Assembly: GCF_035497915.1 (NCBI RefSeq)
Contig: NZ_DATJCS010000048.1
Location: 1 to 64,000 of the forward strand
DNA length: 64,000 nucleotides
Direction of reading: 5' to 3'
From: Serpens sp035497915
GTDB taxonomy: Bacteria; Pseudomonadota; Gammaproteobacteria; Pseudomonadales; Pseudomonadaceae
Each line of letters opens with the position of its first letter. The first letter of the stretch is position 1. Below, one piece after another: positions 43,881-51,699 of this stretch. A model generated the notes under the pieces. It had not been told where the DNA came from. It did no database searches and saw nothing but the letters and a program-made list of their open reading frames with translations. A program made the translations under genes and the position numbers.

Positions 43881-44711
43881 CTACCCGCGCCCGAGCACCT
43901 CGCCGGCAAACTCTTCCTGATAGCGCACCATCAGCGCGCGGTTGTCGTGCTGCCAGGGATGGAAATCGCGCCGGTAGAAATCCAGGTAGTCGCGCACCAG
44001 GGGGCGGAAGATGCCGCGCCGACCCCACAGCCAGCTCAGGCCATCCCGCCAGACACCCCAGTTCCACAGCAGGCCGTCGCGGCGCAGAAAATGGATCAGC
44101 CCGCGCGTGGTGTCCCAGGTGAAGAAGATCGTGCTCTGCAGCATCGCCCGGCGGCGCAGCCAGGGGCTGCCGCTGACCTGCATGTAGAGGTCGAAGGCCA
44201 CCGCCTTGTGCTCGGTTTCCTCCAGCGCGTGCCAGCGCCACAGGCGCGCCAGGCGCGGGTCGGCGCCTTCCATCCAGTCCGGATTGGACAGCAGGGCGTT
44301 GGCCATGATGGCGGTGAGGTGCTCCACCGCGCAGGTGGCGGCCAGTTGCAGGCGATCCGGCAGGTGGCGCTGAACGAACGCCAGCCGCCGTTTCAGCCGC
44401 CGTTCGATGGCATCGATGTCGTAGCCCAGCTCGCGCAGGCGCTGGCTGTACTCCAGGTGTTCGCGGCTGTGGTGACCTTCCTGGCCGATGAAGCCGCGAA
44501 TCTGCTCCTTCAGCGCCTCGTCGGTGACCTGCTCGCGAAACAGGCGCACCGAATCGATGAAGAAGCGCTCGCCGTCGGGGAACAGCACCGACATGGCGTT
44601 GAACAGGTGGCTCTTGAAGGCATTGCCGCCGTGCCAGTGGCGCGGCAGCGGATCCGGCAGGCCGGACGCCAGACGACGGGGGCGGATGTGCAGGTCGGTC
44701 GGTTGGGACAT
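43881..44711 (-). CDS. Predicted metal-dependent hydrolase (PF10118 family)
   Basis: 276-residue protein of a ferritin-like di-metal family. Probable ligands are in FLQEGHH-type motif IGQEGHHSREHLEYS (around residue 77), CAVEHLTAIMAN and WRWHALEETEHKAVAFDLY. These Glu and His sets are those of the family annotated as predicted metal-dependent hydrolase. Reaction unknown. The C-terminal third contains a hydrophobic hairpin (IFFTWDTTRGLIHFLRRDG). GAGCG is just upstream of the ATG. It is flanked on both sides by family B repeat pairs. Confidence 0.83.
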   Translation of the reverse strand: MSQPTDLHIRPRRLASGLPDPLPRHWHGGNAFKSHLFNAMSVLFPDGERFFIDSVRLFREQVTDEALKEQIRGFIGQEGHHSREHLEYSQRLRELGYDIDAIERRLKRRLAFVQRHLPDRLQLAATCAVEHLTAIMANALLSNPDWMEGADPRLARLWRWHALEETEHKAVAFDLYMQVSGSPWLRRRAMLQSTIFFTWDTTRGLIHFLRRDGLLWNWGVWRDGLSWLWGRRGIFRPLVRDYLDFYRRDFHPWQHDNRALMVRYQEEFAGEVLGRG

Positions 44712-44862
44712 GGCGGACGCTCAGGCAAGACGGTCGAGAGTAGTCAACGCCAAATGGACCTGGCGCGGAGCTGGTCTTTCGCATGGCTCGGCTTTTTGGG
44801 CACAACGCCCGGTAGACAAGGCTCCGCCGTTGCCTACCCTACGGCCGATGCGCTGCCTCCCC

Positions 44863-44934
44863 TGTAGGGCCGGCTTTATGCCGGCCGATGGGGACGACCG
44901 ACATACCGTCGGCCGGCATAAAGCCGGCCCTGCA
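44863..44934. repeat. Pair of family B repeats
   Basis: Copies at 44863-44887 and 44911-44934 in opposite orientation, just upstream of acpH. Confidence 0.88.
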
Positions 44935-44998
44935 AATGCAACGGCGGTCCTCGACCATCGGCATGCGCGATGCAAATCCACGCGGTAAGCTGCCGCCC

Positions 44999-45571
44999 AT
45001 GAACTACCTCGCCCATCTGCACCTCGGCGGTCCCGCGCCGGCCCAGTTGCTCGGCAGCCTGTACGGCGATTTCGTCAAGGGGCCGCTGGCCGGCCGCTTT
45101 GCCGCCGACATCGAGGCGGCGATCCGCCTGCACCGGCGCATCGATGTCTTCACCGACAGCCATCCGGCGGTGCTGGCCGCCCGCGCGCGCTTCCCCGCCG
45201 AGCGCCGGCGCACCTCGGGCATCCTCCTCGACCTGTTCTTCGACCACTGCCTGGCCCGGGCCTGGGACGACTACGCCAGCGAGCCGCTACCGGTCTTCAC
45301 CGCACGGGTCTACGGGGTGCTGACCGTCACGCCGGAGCTGCCCGGCCGGCTGGCGCAGATCGCCCCGCGCATGGCGGCCCAGGACTGGCTGGGCAGCTAT
45401 CGCGAGCCCGCCAGCCTGCCCCGGGTGGTCGACGCCATGCGCCGGCGCCTTTCACGCCCGCAGCTGTTGGACAATGCGGAGGATGAGCTGGCACGCCTCT
45501 ACGACCCGCTGTGGGAGGACTTCCGGGAGTTCTATCCGCAGCTGATGCGCTTTGCCGAGACGCAGCGGTAA
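44999..45571 (+). CDS. acpH: Acyl carrier protein phosphodiesterase
   Basis: 190-residue HD-like hydrolase that removes the 4'-phosphopantetheine arm of acyl carrier protein. The family start MNYLAHLHLGGP and GSLYGDFVKGPL are clear, with RLHRRIDVFTDSHPAV (His and Asp likely metal ligands) and LLDLFFDHCLARAW. The end FYPQLMRFAET is also typical. The longer frame beginning at 44888 runs through a repeat and is discounted. The ribosome site is weak. Confidence 0.9.
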   Translation: MNYLAHLHLGGPAPAQLLGSLYGDFVKGPLAGRFAADIEAAIRLHRRIDVFTDSHPAVLAARARFPAERRRTSGILLDLFFDHCLARAWDDYASEPLPVFTARVYGVLTVTPELPGRLAQIAPRMAAQDWLGSYREPASLPRVVDAMRRRLSRPQLLDNAEDELARLYDPLWEDFREFYPQLMRFAETQR

Positions 45572-45576
45572 ACGAG

Positions 45577-45660
45577 CGTAGGGCGCTCAGCGCTTTCCTG
45601 GCCGCCGGCGGGCCACGCGGCCCCCGTGACGGTGGGCAAGAACAACGTTGCCCACCCTAC
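45577..45660. repeat. Intergenic palindromes (CGTAGGGCGCTCAGCGC type and GGTGGGCAA type)
   Basis: 45577-45608 matches the element at 14986-15017. 45631-45660 has GGTGGGCAAGAACAACGTTG followed by CCCACCCTAC, an imperfect hairpin that supplies the TAG stop codon of olsA on the minus strand. Confidence 0.75.
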
Positions 45661-46481
45661 GGTCCCGCCACCGGTGCTGCCGGCTTGCACACACCGCCCC
45701 CCCTCTCCCTCGACGGGAGAGGGGCCGGGGGAGAGGGTAAAACACCCAGCGCCTGCGCCACCGCCTGCTGACTCAGCTGGGCCAGCTCGCTGCGGCTCCT
45801 GCCGCGACTGTCGATGGGCGGCAGCAGGTGGATCTGCACCTCAGCGACCTCGGCGCCCAGCAGGCGCAGCAGGTGGCCGGGCAGATCGTCATCGCCGATG
45901 AACGGCGCCAGCGGGTCGATGCGCCCGCCACGCAAATAACGGATGGCCACTGGCTGCAGCGGCACGCCGGCCTGGGTGGCACTGCCCAGCAGGCGACCGT
46001 GAAAGGTGCGTACCTTCGTGCCGTCCGTGCTGGTGCCTTCCGGGAACAGCGCCAGCGCGCCGGGGCGGCCCAGGCGCTCGGCCAGTTGCTCGGCGATCTT
46101 CGCACTGTCGCCACCGCCCCGGCGGATGAACAGCGTGCCGCCCTGTTCGGCCAGCCAGCCGAGCAGCGGCCAACCGCGTACTTCCGCCTTGGCCAGGAAG
46201 GCCAGCGGCAGCAGTCGGCCGAGCAGCGGGATGTCGGTCCAGGACACATGGTTGCCGACCCATAGCCGCGGTTCGCGGGGAATCTCACCGATCAGCGTGA
46301 CGCGAAACGGCAAGGCCGCCGCCAGCGCGGCATGGAAGCGCCGGGTCAGACGCAGGCGCAGCGCCAGGCGATCGCCGCGCCACAGCGGCCCGACCAGCGC
46401 CAGCAGCAGCGAGAACAACACGCCCAGCAGCAGCACCGCCACCAGGCGCGGCAGGCGCCAGGCCAGCCGCAGCCGCCTCAT
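45657..46481 (-). CDS. olsA: Lyso-ornithine lipid O-acyltransferase (PlsC family)
   Basis: Second step of ornithine lipid synthesis: O-acylation of lyso-ornithine lipid at the inner membrane. The 274-residue protein has a membrane helix at 11-34, the H-x4-D motif H78-D83 (VGNHVSWTD), FIRRGGG, and FPEGTSTDG for substrate binding. It overlaps olsB by four bases (ATGA). The last 30 residues (SPPAPLPSRERGGG followed by VCKPAAPVAGP) are encoded by an inserted intergenic repeat, and the stop lies in a second repeat. The native end was probably near QALGV. The specific OlsA call rests on the olsB neighbour. Confidence 0.88.
   Translation of the reverse strand: MRRLRLAWRLPRLVAVLLLGVLFSLLLALVGPLWRGDRLALRLRLTRRFHAALAAALPFRVTLIGEIPREPRLWVGNHVSWTDIPLLGRLLPLAFLAKAEVRGWPLLGWLAEQGGTLFIRRGGGDSAKIAEQLAERLGRPGALALFPEGTSTDGTKVRTFHGRLLGSATQAGVPLQPVAIRYLRGGRIDPLAPFIGDDDLPGHLLRLLGAEVAEVQIHLLPPIDSRGRSRSELAQLSQQAVAQALGVLPSPPAPLPSRERGGGVCKPAAPVAGP
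45702..45737. repeat. CTCTCCC/GGGAGAG palindrome inside olsA 3' end
   Basis: CCTCTCCC-TCGAC-GGGAGAGG followed by GGGGGAGAGGG. It is a widespread intergenic element that translates as PLPSRERG on the minus strand. Here it is read as part of olsA. Confidence 0.8.
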
Positions 46482-47215
46482 ACCGCAGCCTTGAAGTGCC
46501 GGGCGTAGCGCGGGCAGAGGTCTTCGCGGCGCAGCAGGATGAACAGGTCGGCGACCTGGAAGTCCGGGTCCCAGCAGGGCTCGCCACAGATCTTCGCACC
46601 CAGGCGCAGGTAGGCCTTGAGCAGCGGCGGCAGTTCGGCCACCAGGTTGTCGGGCAGTGCCATGTCCAGCGCCGGCAGCGGATTGAGCGGTTCGGCGCGC
46701 AGGTGTTCGTGGCACAGGTAGCTGTCGCGCAGGCGCTGCATCACCGCGCGCGCCTGGATGCCACCGTCGCGCATCGGGATACTGGCGCAGCCCATCAGGT
46801 AGCGGTAGCCGCCCTCGTTGAGGATTTCCGCCAGTTCGCTCCACAGCACGCCGATGGTCGCGCCGTTGCGATAGGCGGCGTCCACGCAGGTGCGGCCGAT
46901 CTCCAGCAGCGGCCCCTGGCTCAGCGCCGGACCGCGCAGCTGAAATTCCCCTTCGCTGTAGAAGCGCCCCAGGCCGCGCGCCGCCTGGTGGTCGAGCAGG
47001 CGGGTGGTGGCCACCAGCGCACCGCTGTCCAGGTCGCGCACACCGATGTGCAGGCAGTGGGGATCGTAATCGTCGCGATCCAGTCCCTCGTCGGCGCCCG
47101 GCAGGCGGGCCTCGAAGGCCTGGCTGAACACGCGATAACGCAGGGCCTGGGCTTCGCGCAGCTGGTCGTCACCGCTCAGGCGCACGGCCTGCAGGCGGCT
47201 GGGGGAACGCATCAT
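46478..47215 (-). CDS. olsB: L-ornithine N-alpha-acyltransferase (GNAT)
   Basis: First step of ornithine lipid synthesis: transfers a 3-hydroxyacyl chain from ACP to ornithine. The 245-residue protein has the OlsB/acyl-homoserine-lactone-synthase-like fold: EAQALRYRVFSQAFEAR, VATTRLLDHQAARGLGRFYSEGEF, LEIGRTCVDAAYRNGATIGVLWSELAE, GCASIPMRDGG and the end LRLGAKICGEPCWDPDFQVADLFILL. AAGGAG is six bases upstream of the first of two ATGs. A Pho box lies about 65-110 bases upstream. Ornithine lipids replace phospholipids under phosphate limitation in P. aeruginosa, where olsBA is phosphate-controlled. Confidence 0.92.
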   Translation of the reverse strand: MMRSPSRLQAVRLSGDDQLREAQALRYRVFSQAFEARLPGADEGLDRDDYDPHCLHIGVRDLDSGALVATTRLLDHQAARGLGRFYSEGEFQLRGPALSQGPLLEIGRTCVDAAYRNGATIGVLWSELAEILNEGGYRYLMGCASIPMRDGGIQARAVMQRLRDSYLCHEHLRAEPLNPLPALDMALPDNLVAELPPLLKAYLRLGAKICGEPCWDPDFQVADLFILLRREDLCPRYARHFKAAV

Positions 47216-47267
47216 GCTTGTCTCCTTGGCCGGCTTCTCCGCCGGTCGGGCAGTGTGGGCAAGGGCG

Positions 47268-47323
47268 ATGCTAGGGAGGGCCGGTGTCGGGGCGGTGACA
47301 GCGGCATGACGGCGGCGTGACAA
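47268..47323 (-). promoter_or_regulatory. PhoB-type promoter of olsBA (four half-sites)
   Basis: Read on the minus strand there are four 11-base direct units: TTGTCACGCCG (47323-47313), CCGTCATGCCG (47312-47302), CTGTCACCGCC (47301-47291) and CCGACACCGGC (47290-47280). A six-base spacer and TAGCAT (47273-47268) as -10 follow. In E. coli phoA the two-unit Pho box is also followed by six bases and then the -10. The first three units keep the GTCA core. Activation by phosphate starvation is inferred. Confidence 0.82.
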
Positions 47324-47434
47324 AGCCCGAAGGGTGCGATGTTCGCGTCTAAGCTTCGGTCTTGAAGGGAGAGAGCCTTCGAACACCCGCTGTCCGGCAC
47401 GGTCAATCGAAGCGGATCGCAACGGAGGAATGCT

Positions 47435-48550
47435 GTGCATATCGCTGACATGACGATGTTCTACGCGCCGGCCAGCGGCGGAGTACGCACCTATCTGGAC
47501 GCCAAGCACCGCCGCCTGCGCGCCTACCCCGGCGTGCAGCACAGCCTGCTGATCCCGGGCGACAGCTACAGCCAGCACGACGGCATCTACCGCATCCCCA
47601 CCCCGCCGCTGCCCTTCGCCAAGGGCTACCGCTTTCCCCTACGCCGCACGCCCTGGCGGAACCTGCTGCGCGCGCTGCGACCGGACCTGATCGAGGTCGG
47701 CGATCCCTACCTGACCGCCTGGGCGGCGCTGGACGCCGGTCGGCGCCTGGACGTGCCGGTGATCGGCTTCTACCACTCGGACCTGCCGCGCCTGGTGCGC
47801 AACCGCATCGGCCCCTGGCTGGACACCAACCTGGACGCCTACATCGCCCGCCTGTATGGCAATTTCGAGCGCGTGCTGGCGCCCAGCCAGGTGATGGCCG
47901 ACAAGCTGCGGCGGCTGGGCGTGACGCAGGTGCACGTGCAGCCGCTGGGGGTCGACCTGGACACCTTCCACCCCCGCCACCGTGACGAGAGCCTGCGCCG
48001 CCAGCTGGGCCTGGACGACGATACCCGGCTGCTGATCTTCGCCGGACGCGGCTCGCGGGAAAAACACCTGCCGGTGCTGCTGGACTGTGCGCAGCACCTA
48101 GGGCGCGCCTTCCATCTGCTGCTGGTCGGCTCCGGCATGCCCACCCGGGTGCCGAGCAATGTCACGGTGATCAACCATTTCTGCCCCGCCGCCGAAGTGG
48201 CCCGACTGATGGCCAGCAGCGACGCGCTGCTGCACGCCGGCAATCAGGAAACCTTCGGCCTGGTGGTGCTGGAAGCGATGGCCAGCGGCATCCCGGTGGT
48301 GGCGGTGCGCGCCGGGGCGCTGGCCGAGATCGTCCCTACGCACTGCGGACAGCTGTGCCGACCCAACGACGGCGCGGCCATGGCCCAGGCGGTGCGGGCG
48401 TTGTTCGAAGGCGACCCCCGGCAGCTGGGCGGCCAGGCCCGCCGGCATGTGGAGCGGCACTACTCCTGGGACTCGGTGGTCGCCGGCCTGCTGGGCCATT
48501 ACCGCGCCGTGCTGGGCGTCAGCGAGCTACCGGCGGTGGTGCATGGCTGA
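47435..48550 (+). CDS. GT4-family glycosyltransferase
   Basis: 371-residue GT-B glycosyltransferase. The N-terminal domain has the acceptor loop APASGGVRTYLDAK and VIGFYHSDLPRLVRNRIG. The C-terminal domain has LLIFAGRGSREKHL and the E-x7-E donor motif in NQETFGLVVLEAMASGIPVVAV. The set resembles GT4 enzymes that glycosylate lipids (SqdX/PimB-like) rather than polysaccharide polymerases, though this is a judgement from few motifs. GTG start with GGAGGAATGCT upstream. It is divergent from olsB over a 220-base region with a Pho box, and overlaps the next gene by eight bases. Confidence 0.82.
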   Translation: MHIADMTMFYAPASGGVRTYLDAKHRRLRAYPGVQHSLLIPGDSYSQHDGIYRIPTPPLPFAKGYRFPLRRTPWRNLLRALRPDLIEVGDPYLTAWAALDAGRRLDVPVIGFYHSDLPRLVRNRIGPWLDTNLDAYIARLYGNFERVLAPSQVMADKLRRLGVTQVHVQPLGVDLDTFHPRHRDESLRRQLGLDDDTRLLIFAGRGSREKHLPVLLDCAQHLGRAFHLLLVGSGMPTRVPSNVTVINHFCPAAEVARLMASSDALLHAGNQETFGLVVLEAMASGIPVVAVRAGALAEIVPTHCGQLCRPNDGAAMAQAVRALFEGDPRQLGGQARRHVERHYSWDSVVAGLLGHYRAVLGVSELPAVVHG

Positions 48551-49301
48551 GCAACACCTGCTGATCGTCCTGCATGACGTGGCGCCCCCCGGCTGGCCAC
48601 AGTACCGGCCGTTCGTGGAGGCGCTCGACCGCCTCGGTCCGCTGCCGCTGAGCTGGCTGGTGGTGCCCGATTTCCATCACCGCCATCCGCTGCAGGCGAG
48701 CCCGCTGCGCGACATCCTCGAACAGCGCCTGGCGCGAGGCGACGAGCTGATCCTGCACGGCTTGTACCACTGCGACGACGAACCGCCACCGCGCGACCCG
48801 CGCGACTGGTTCATGCGCCGCGTCTATACCCGCGAGGGCGAGTTCTTCCGCCTCGACGAGCAGCGCGCCGGCGAGCGCCTGGCCCGGGGCATCGAGCTGT
48901 TTCAGCGGTTCGGCTGGCCGCTGCAGGGGTTCGTCGCCCCAGCCTGGCTGATGAGCACCGGCACCCGCCGCGCGCTGGCCCACAGCGGGCTGCGCTACAG
49001 CAGCGATCCACGCAACCTGCTGTTGCTGCCCGACTTCACCGCGCTGCCCGCCCCCACGCTGGTATGGACCAGTCGCAGCGCCTGGCGACGCAGCCTGTCC
49101 CAGGCCTGGTGCGCGGCCCAGCTGCGGCGCTGGCAGCAGGCCCCGGTGCTGCGCCTGGCGCTGCATCCGGAGGATCTGCGCCACCCCGGCGGACAGGCCT
49201 TCTGGCTGGCCACCGTGCGCCGTCTGCTCGACAGCGGCCGCATTCCCCTGACCAAGTCGGCCTGGCTGGAGCACTGCAGGACGCAGCGAGCCGCCGCATG
49301 A
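48543..49301 (+). CDS. DUF2334 polysaccharide-deacetylase-like protein
   Basis: 252-residue cytoplasmic protein of the DUF2334 family, related to the NodB/polysaccharide deacetylase fold. It begins LIVLHDVAPPGWPQYRPFVEAL, with the HD that in NodB proteins coordinates metal, and continues LVVPDFHHRHPL, ELILHGLYH (His-containing strand), GFVAPAWLMS and LRLALHPEDLRHPG. All candidate metal ligands (D, H, H) are present. No signal peptide is seen, so a lipid-linked sugar inside the cell is a more likely substrate than wall polymer. Overlaps both neighbours (8 and 4 bases), implying strict co-expression. Confidence 0.82.
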   Translation: MAEQHLLIVLHDVAPPGWPQYRPFVEALDRLGPLPLSWLVVPDFHHRHPLQASPLRDILEQRLARGDELILHGLYHCDDEPPPRDPRDWFMRRVYTREGEFFRLDEQRAGERLARGIELFQRFGWPLQGFVAPAWLMSTGTRRALAHSGLRYSSDPRNLLLLPDFTALPAPTLVWTSRSAWRRSLSQAWCAAQLRRWQQAPVLRLALHPEDLRHPGGQAFWLATVRRLLDSGRIPLTKSAWLEHCRTQRAAA

Positions 49302-50290
49302 AGCGCGGTCTCTGGCTATTGGGTTGCGCGCTGCTGGCCGCCGCGCTGGTGCCCCTGCTGCTGGGCGGCAGCGGACTGTGGGAGCGGCTGCGCACCTTTC
49401 CCCCGGGGCTGCTGCTGGCCATGCTCGGCATGATCCTGCTGGGCTGGAACCTCAACGCACTGCGCCTGCGCCTGCTGCTGGTCGGCCGGCCGATGGGCCA
49501 GGGCCGGGCGCTGGGCGTGGTGATGGCCACCGAGTTCGCCATCTGCGCCACGCCGGCCGGCGCCGGCGGCCCACTGACCCTGATGGCGCTGCTGATGCGC
49601 CACGGCCTGCGACCGGCCCAGGGCACGGCGATCTTCACGGTGGAACAGCTCGGCGACCTGCTGGTGTTCGCCTGCGCGCTACTGGGCATCCTCTGCTATG
49701 CGCTGTTCAACGCGCTGAGTTCACGCCTGGGCTGGATGCTCGGCGCCAGTCTGATCCTGCTCGGCGGCGGCCTGGCGCTGGCCTTGCTGCTGGCCTGGAA
49801 CCACCGCCGCCTGCTGCGCCTGATCGGTTACCTGCTGGCGCGGCTGGGCGTGCCCTGGCGGCGGCGCGTGCACTGGGGGCGCAAGGTGCTGGGCTTTCGC
49901 AATGCCCTGCAGGACAGCCTGCGCCTGCCGCGCCGGGTGCTGCTGGGGGTGTTCGTGCTCACCGCGCTGCACTGGCTGCTGCGCTACAGCGTGCTCTACC
50001 TGACCCTGCAGGGCCTGGGCAGCAACCTGCCCTGGGCCTGGACGGTGCTGGTGCAGGTGCTGGCGCTGGGCGCCGGCCAGCTGAGCCTGCTGCCCGGCGG
50101 CGCCGGCAGCGCCGAGCTGGCCTCGGTGGCGCTGCTCGCCCCGCTGGTGGGCAAGTCCAGCGCGGCGGCGGCGATCATCATCTGGCGCGGCGTCACCTAC
50201 TACTTCTACCTGATCGCCGGCGCCCCGCTGTTCCTGCACCTGGCCGGCCGCCCACTGCTGCGCCGGCTGGTGCGCTTTCGGCAGTCGTGA
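49298..50290 (+). CDS. UPF0104/AglD-type integral membrane protein
   Basis: 330-residue protein with seven to eight membrane segments of the lysylphosphatidylglycerol-synthase transmembrane family (PF03706), without the catalytic LPG synthase domain. Landmarks are MATEFAICATPAGAGGPLTLMALLMRHGL, AIFTVEQLGDLL and LSLLPGGAGSAELASVALL (the P-G-G-x-G signature). Members have been proposed as lipid flippases. It is the last gene of an overlapping three-gene operon with a glycosyltransferase and a deacetylase, which suggests moving the product lipid across the membrane; this is inference. Confidence 0.83.
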   Translation: MKRGLWLLGCALLAAALVPLLLGGSGLWERLRTFPPGLLLAMLGMILLGWNLNALRLRLLLVGRPMGQGRALGVVMATEFAICATPAGAGGPLTLMALLMRHGLRPAQGTAIFTVEQLGDLLVFACALLGILCYALFNALSSRLGWMLGASLILLGGGLALALLLAWNHRRLLRLIGYLLARLGVPWRRRVHWGRKVLGFRNALQDSLRLPRRVLLGVFVLTALHWLLRYSVLYLTLQGLGSNLPWAWTVLVQVLALGAGQLSLLPGGAGSAELASVALLAPLVGKSSAAAAIIIWRGVTYYFYLIAGAPLFLHLAGRPLLRRLVRFRQS

Positions 50291-50320
50291 CCGCCGCAGG
50301 GCTGTTCGAGGCCGGCGCCC

Positions 50321-50583
50321 ACCGGCTTTACGCCGGCCAACGGAGCTTCGGCCGATGCCGAGGTACCCGGTCCCACCAGCGGCCGGCATAAAGCCGGCCC
50401 TACAGGGAGACCGGGTAGGAGGGGCTTTAGCCGCGACGCTTTCCCGGCCGGGTAGCGCCGCGTTACTGCGACTTCAAGCCGGACCTGCATCTGTAGGGCC
50501 GGCTTTACGCCGGCCAACGGAGCTTCGGCCGATGCCGAGGTGCCGGTCCCTCCCCTATCGGCCGGCATAAAGCCGGCCCTACA
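50321..50583. repeat. Cluster of family B and A repeats containing a direct duplication
   Basis: Family B arms at 50322-50338 (half), 50381-50404, 50492-50516 and 50560-50583, and a family A arm at 50415-50436. The segment from about 50328 (TTACGCCGGCCAACGGAGCT and onward, to 50373) is repeated almost exactly at 50505-50550, the same 45 bases including non-palindromic text. Nothing else is visible between the two convergent genes. Confidence 0.85.
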
Positions 50584-50595
50584 GGGGCCAGCGCC

Positions 50596-51537
50596 CTACC
50601 GCTTTGCGCCGAGGAAATTCAGCGCATCCAGGGCGCTGCGTTCGGGAATCTCCTCCATCGGCACATGCCCCACCCCGGCATACACCCGCACCTGCAGGCC
50701 CGGCAGGTCGCGCTTCCACAGGGCGACCTGCTCCGGCGCGATCCAGCGGTCCCGGTCGCCCCACATCAGCAGGGTCGGCACGCCGATGCGCGCCACCCGC
50801 TCGGGGGTGTCCCTGCGGCTGCGGTTCAGACGCACCAGCAGGCGGAAGATCTCCATCATGGCGCGGCGATTGCCGGGCCGGCGGGTCAGCTCGTAGTAGC
50901 GATCGGGCACGCCCGGCTGGATACGGCTGCGATCTCCGTAGACCTCTTTCACGCCCTGGGCGATCAGTGCGCGCGGCATCCACAGCGGCATGGCCCAGGT
51001 GGCGCCCGGCAGGCTGGCGGCGGCGATCATCCAGGGAATCCTGCGCATCGGGTAGCCGACCGGATCGAGCAGCACCAGCCGTTCCACCCGTTCGGGCTGT
51101 TCCAGGGCGTAGCTCCAGGCGAGATAGCCGCCCAGCGAGTTGCCGACCAGGATCGCCCGCTCGACCCGCAGGTGATCGAGCAGCAGACCCAGCACCTTGC
51201 GCATGCGCTCCTCGGAGTACGCGCCGGGCGCCGGGCCGGTGAGGCCGAAACAGGGCAGATCGAAGCGGATCACCCGGTAATGGGGCGAAAAGGCCTTCAC
51301 CCAGCCGTCCCAGGTATGCAGCGAGGCCACCACGCCGTGCATCATCACCACTGCCGGCTTGTCCGGGTGACCCTCATCGCGGTAGTGCACCGCAAAGCCA
51401 TCCAGCTCCACATAGCGCGAGCCGCTGGCCGGATGGCCATAACGGGCCTTGAGCGCGGGCAGCGGCAGTTCGCCGAAGCCCAGGCGGGCGACGCCGCTGG
51501 CCAGGGGCGGCGTCAGGGTGGAACTGGAAGCGGGCAT
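50596..51537 (-). CDS. Alpha/beta-hydrolase
   Basis: 313-residue hydrolase. The catalytic triad is Ser in LVGNSLGGYLAW (around residue 132), Asp in MWGDRDRWIAP and His in AGVGHVPMEE. The oxyanion stretch is VMMHGVVASLHTWDGW. No signal peptide. It resembles monoacylglycerol-lipase or C-C-bond-hydrolase relatives, but the substrate is open. AAGGAG is six bases before the ATG at 51537. The neighbouring large LuxR-type regulator may control it, a positional guess only. Confidence 0.88.
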   Translation of the reverse strand: MPASSSTLTPPLASGVARLGFGELPLPALKARYGHPASGSRYVELDGFAVHYRDEGHPDKPAVVMMHGVVASLHTWDGWVKAFSPHYRVIRFDLPCFGLTGPAPGAYSEERMRKVLGLLLDHLRVERAILVGNSLGGYLAWSYALEQPERVERLVLLDPVGYPMRRIPWMIAAASLPGATWAMPLWMPRALIAQGVKEVYGDRSRIQPGVPDRYYELTRRPGNRRAMMEIFRLLVRLNRSRRDTPERVARIGVPTLLMWGDRDRWIAPEQVALWKRDLPGLQVRVYAGVGHVPMEEIPERSALDALNFLGAKR

Positions 51538-51699
51538 GACATTCTCCTTGTGAACCGGCGGCAAACGAGGGGCCTCGAATCATTCGGGCCGACCAGCATC
51601 ACAGCACGGAAAAAACAGCCCATGAGCCCAACCGAAGGACGGGATGACGCTGCCCGCCGGTCTGGATAAGCTGCTCCGCTCCCCGTCACGGATCGACCC

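Noticed and set aside
47370..47434. A second Pho box directed at the GT4 gene
   Set aside because: TGTCC and GGTCA occur in the right direction but 10 bases apart and with poor flanks; not strong enough to call.
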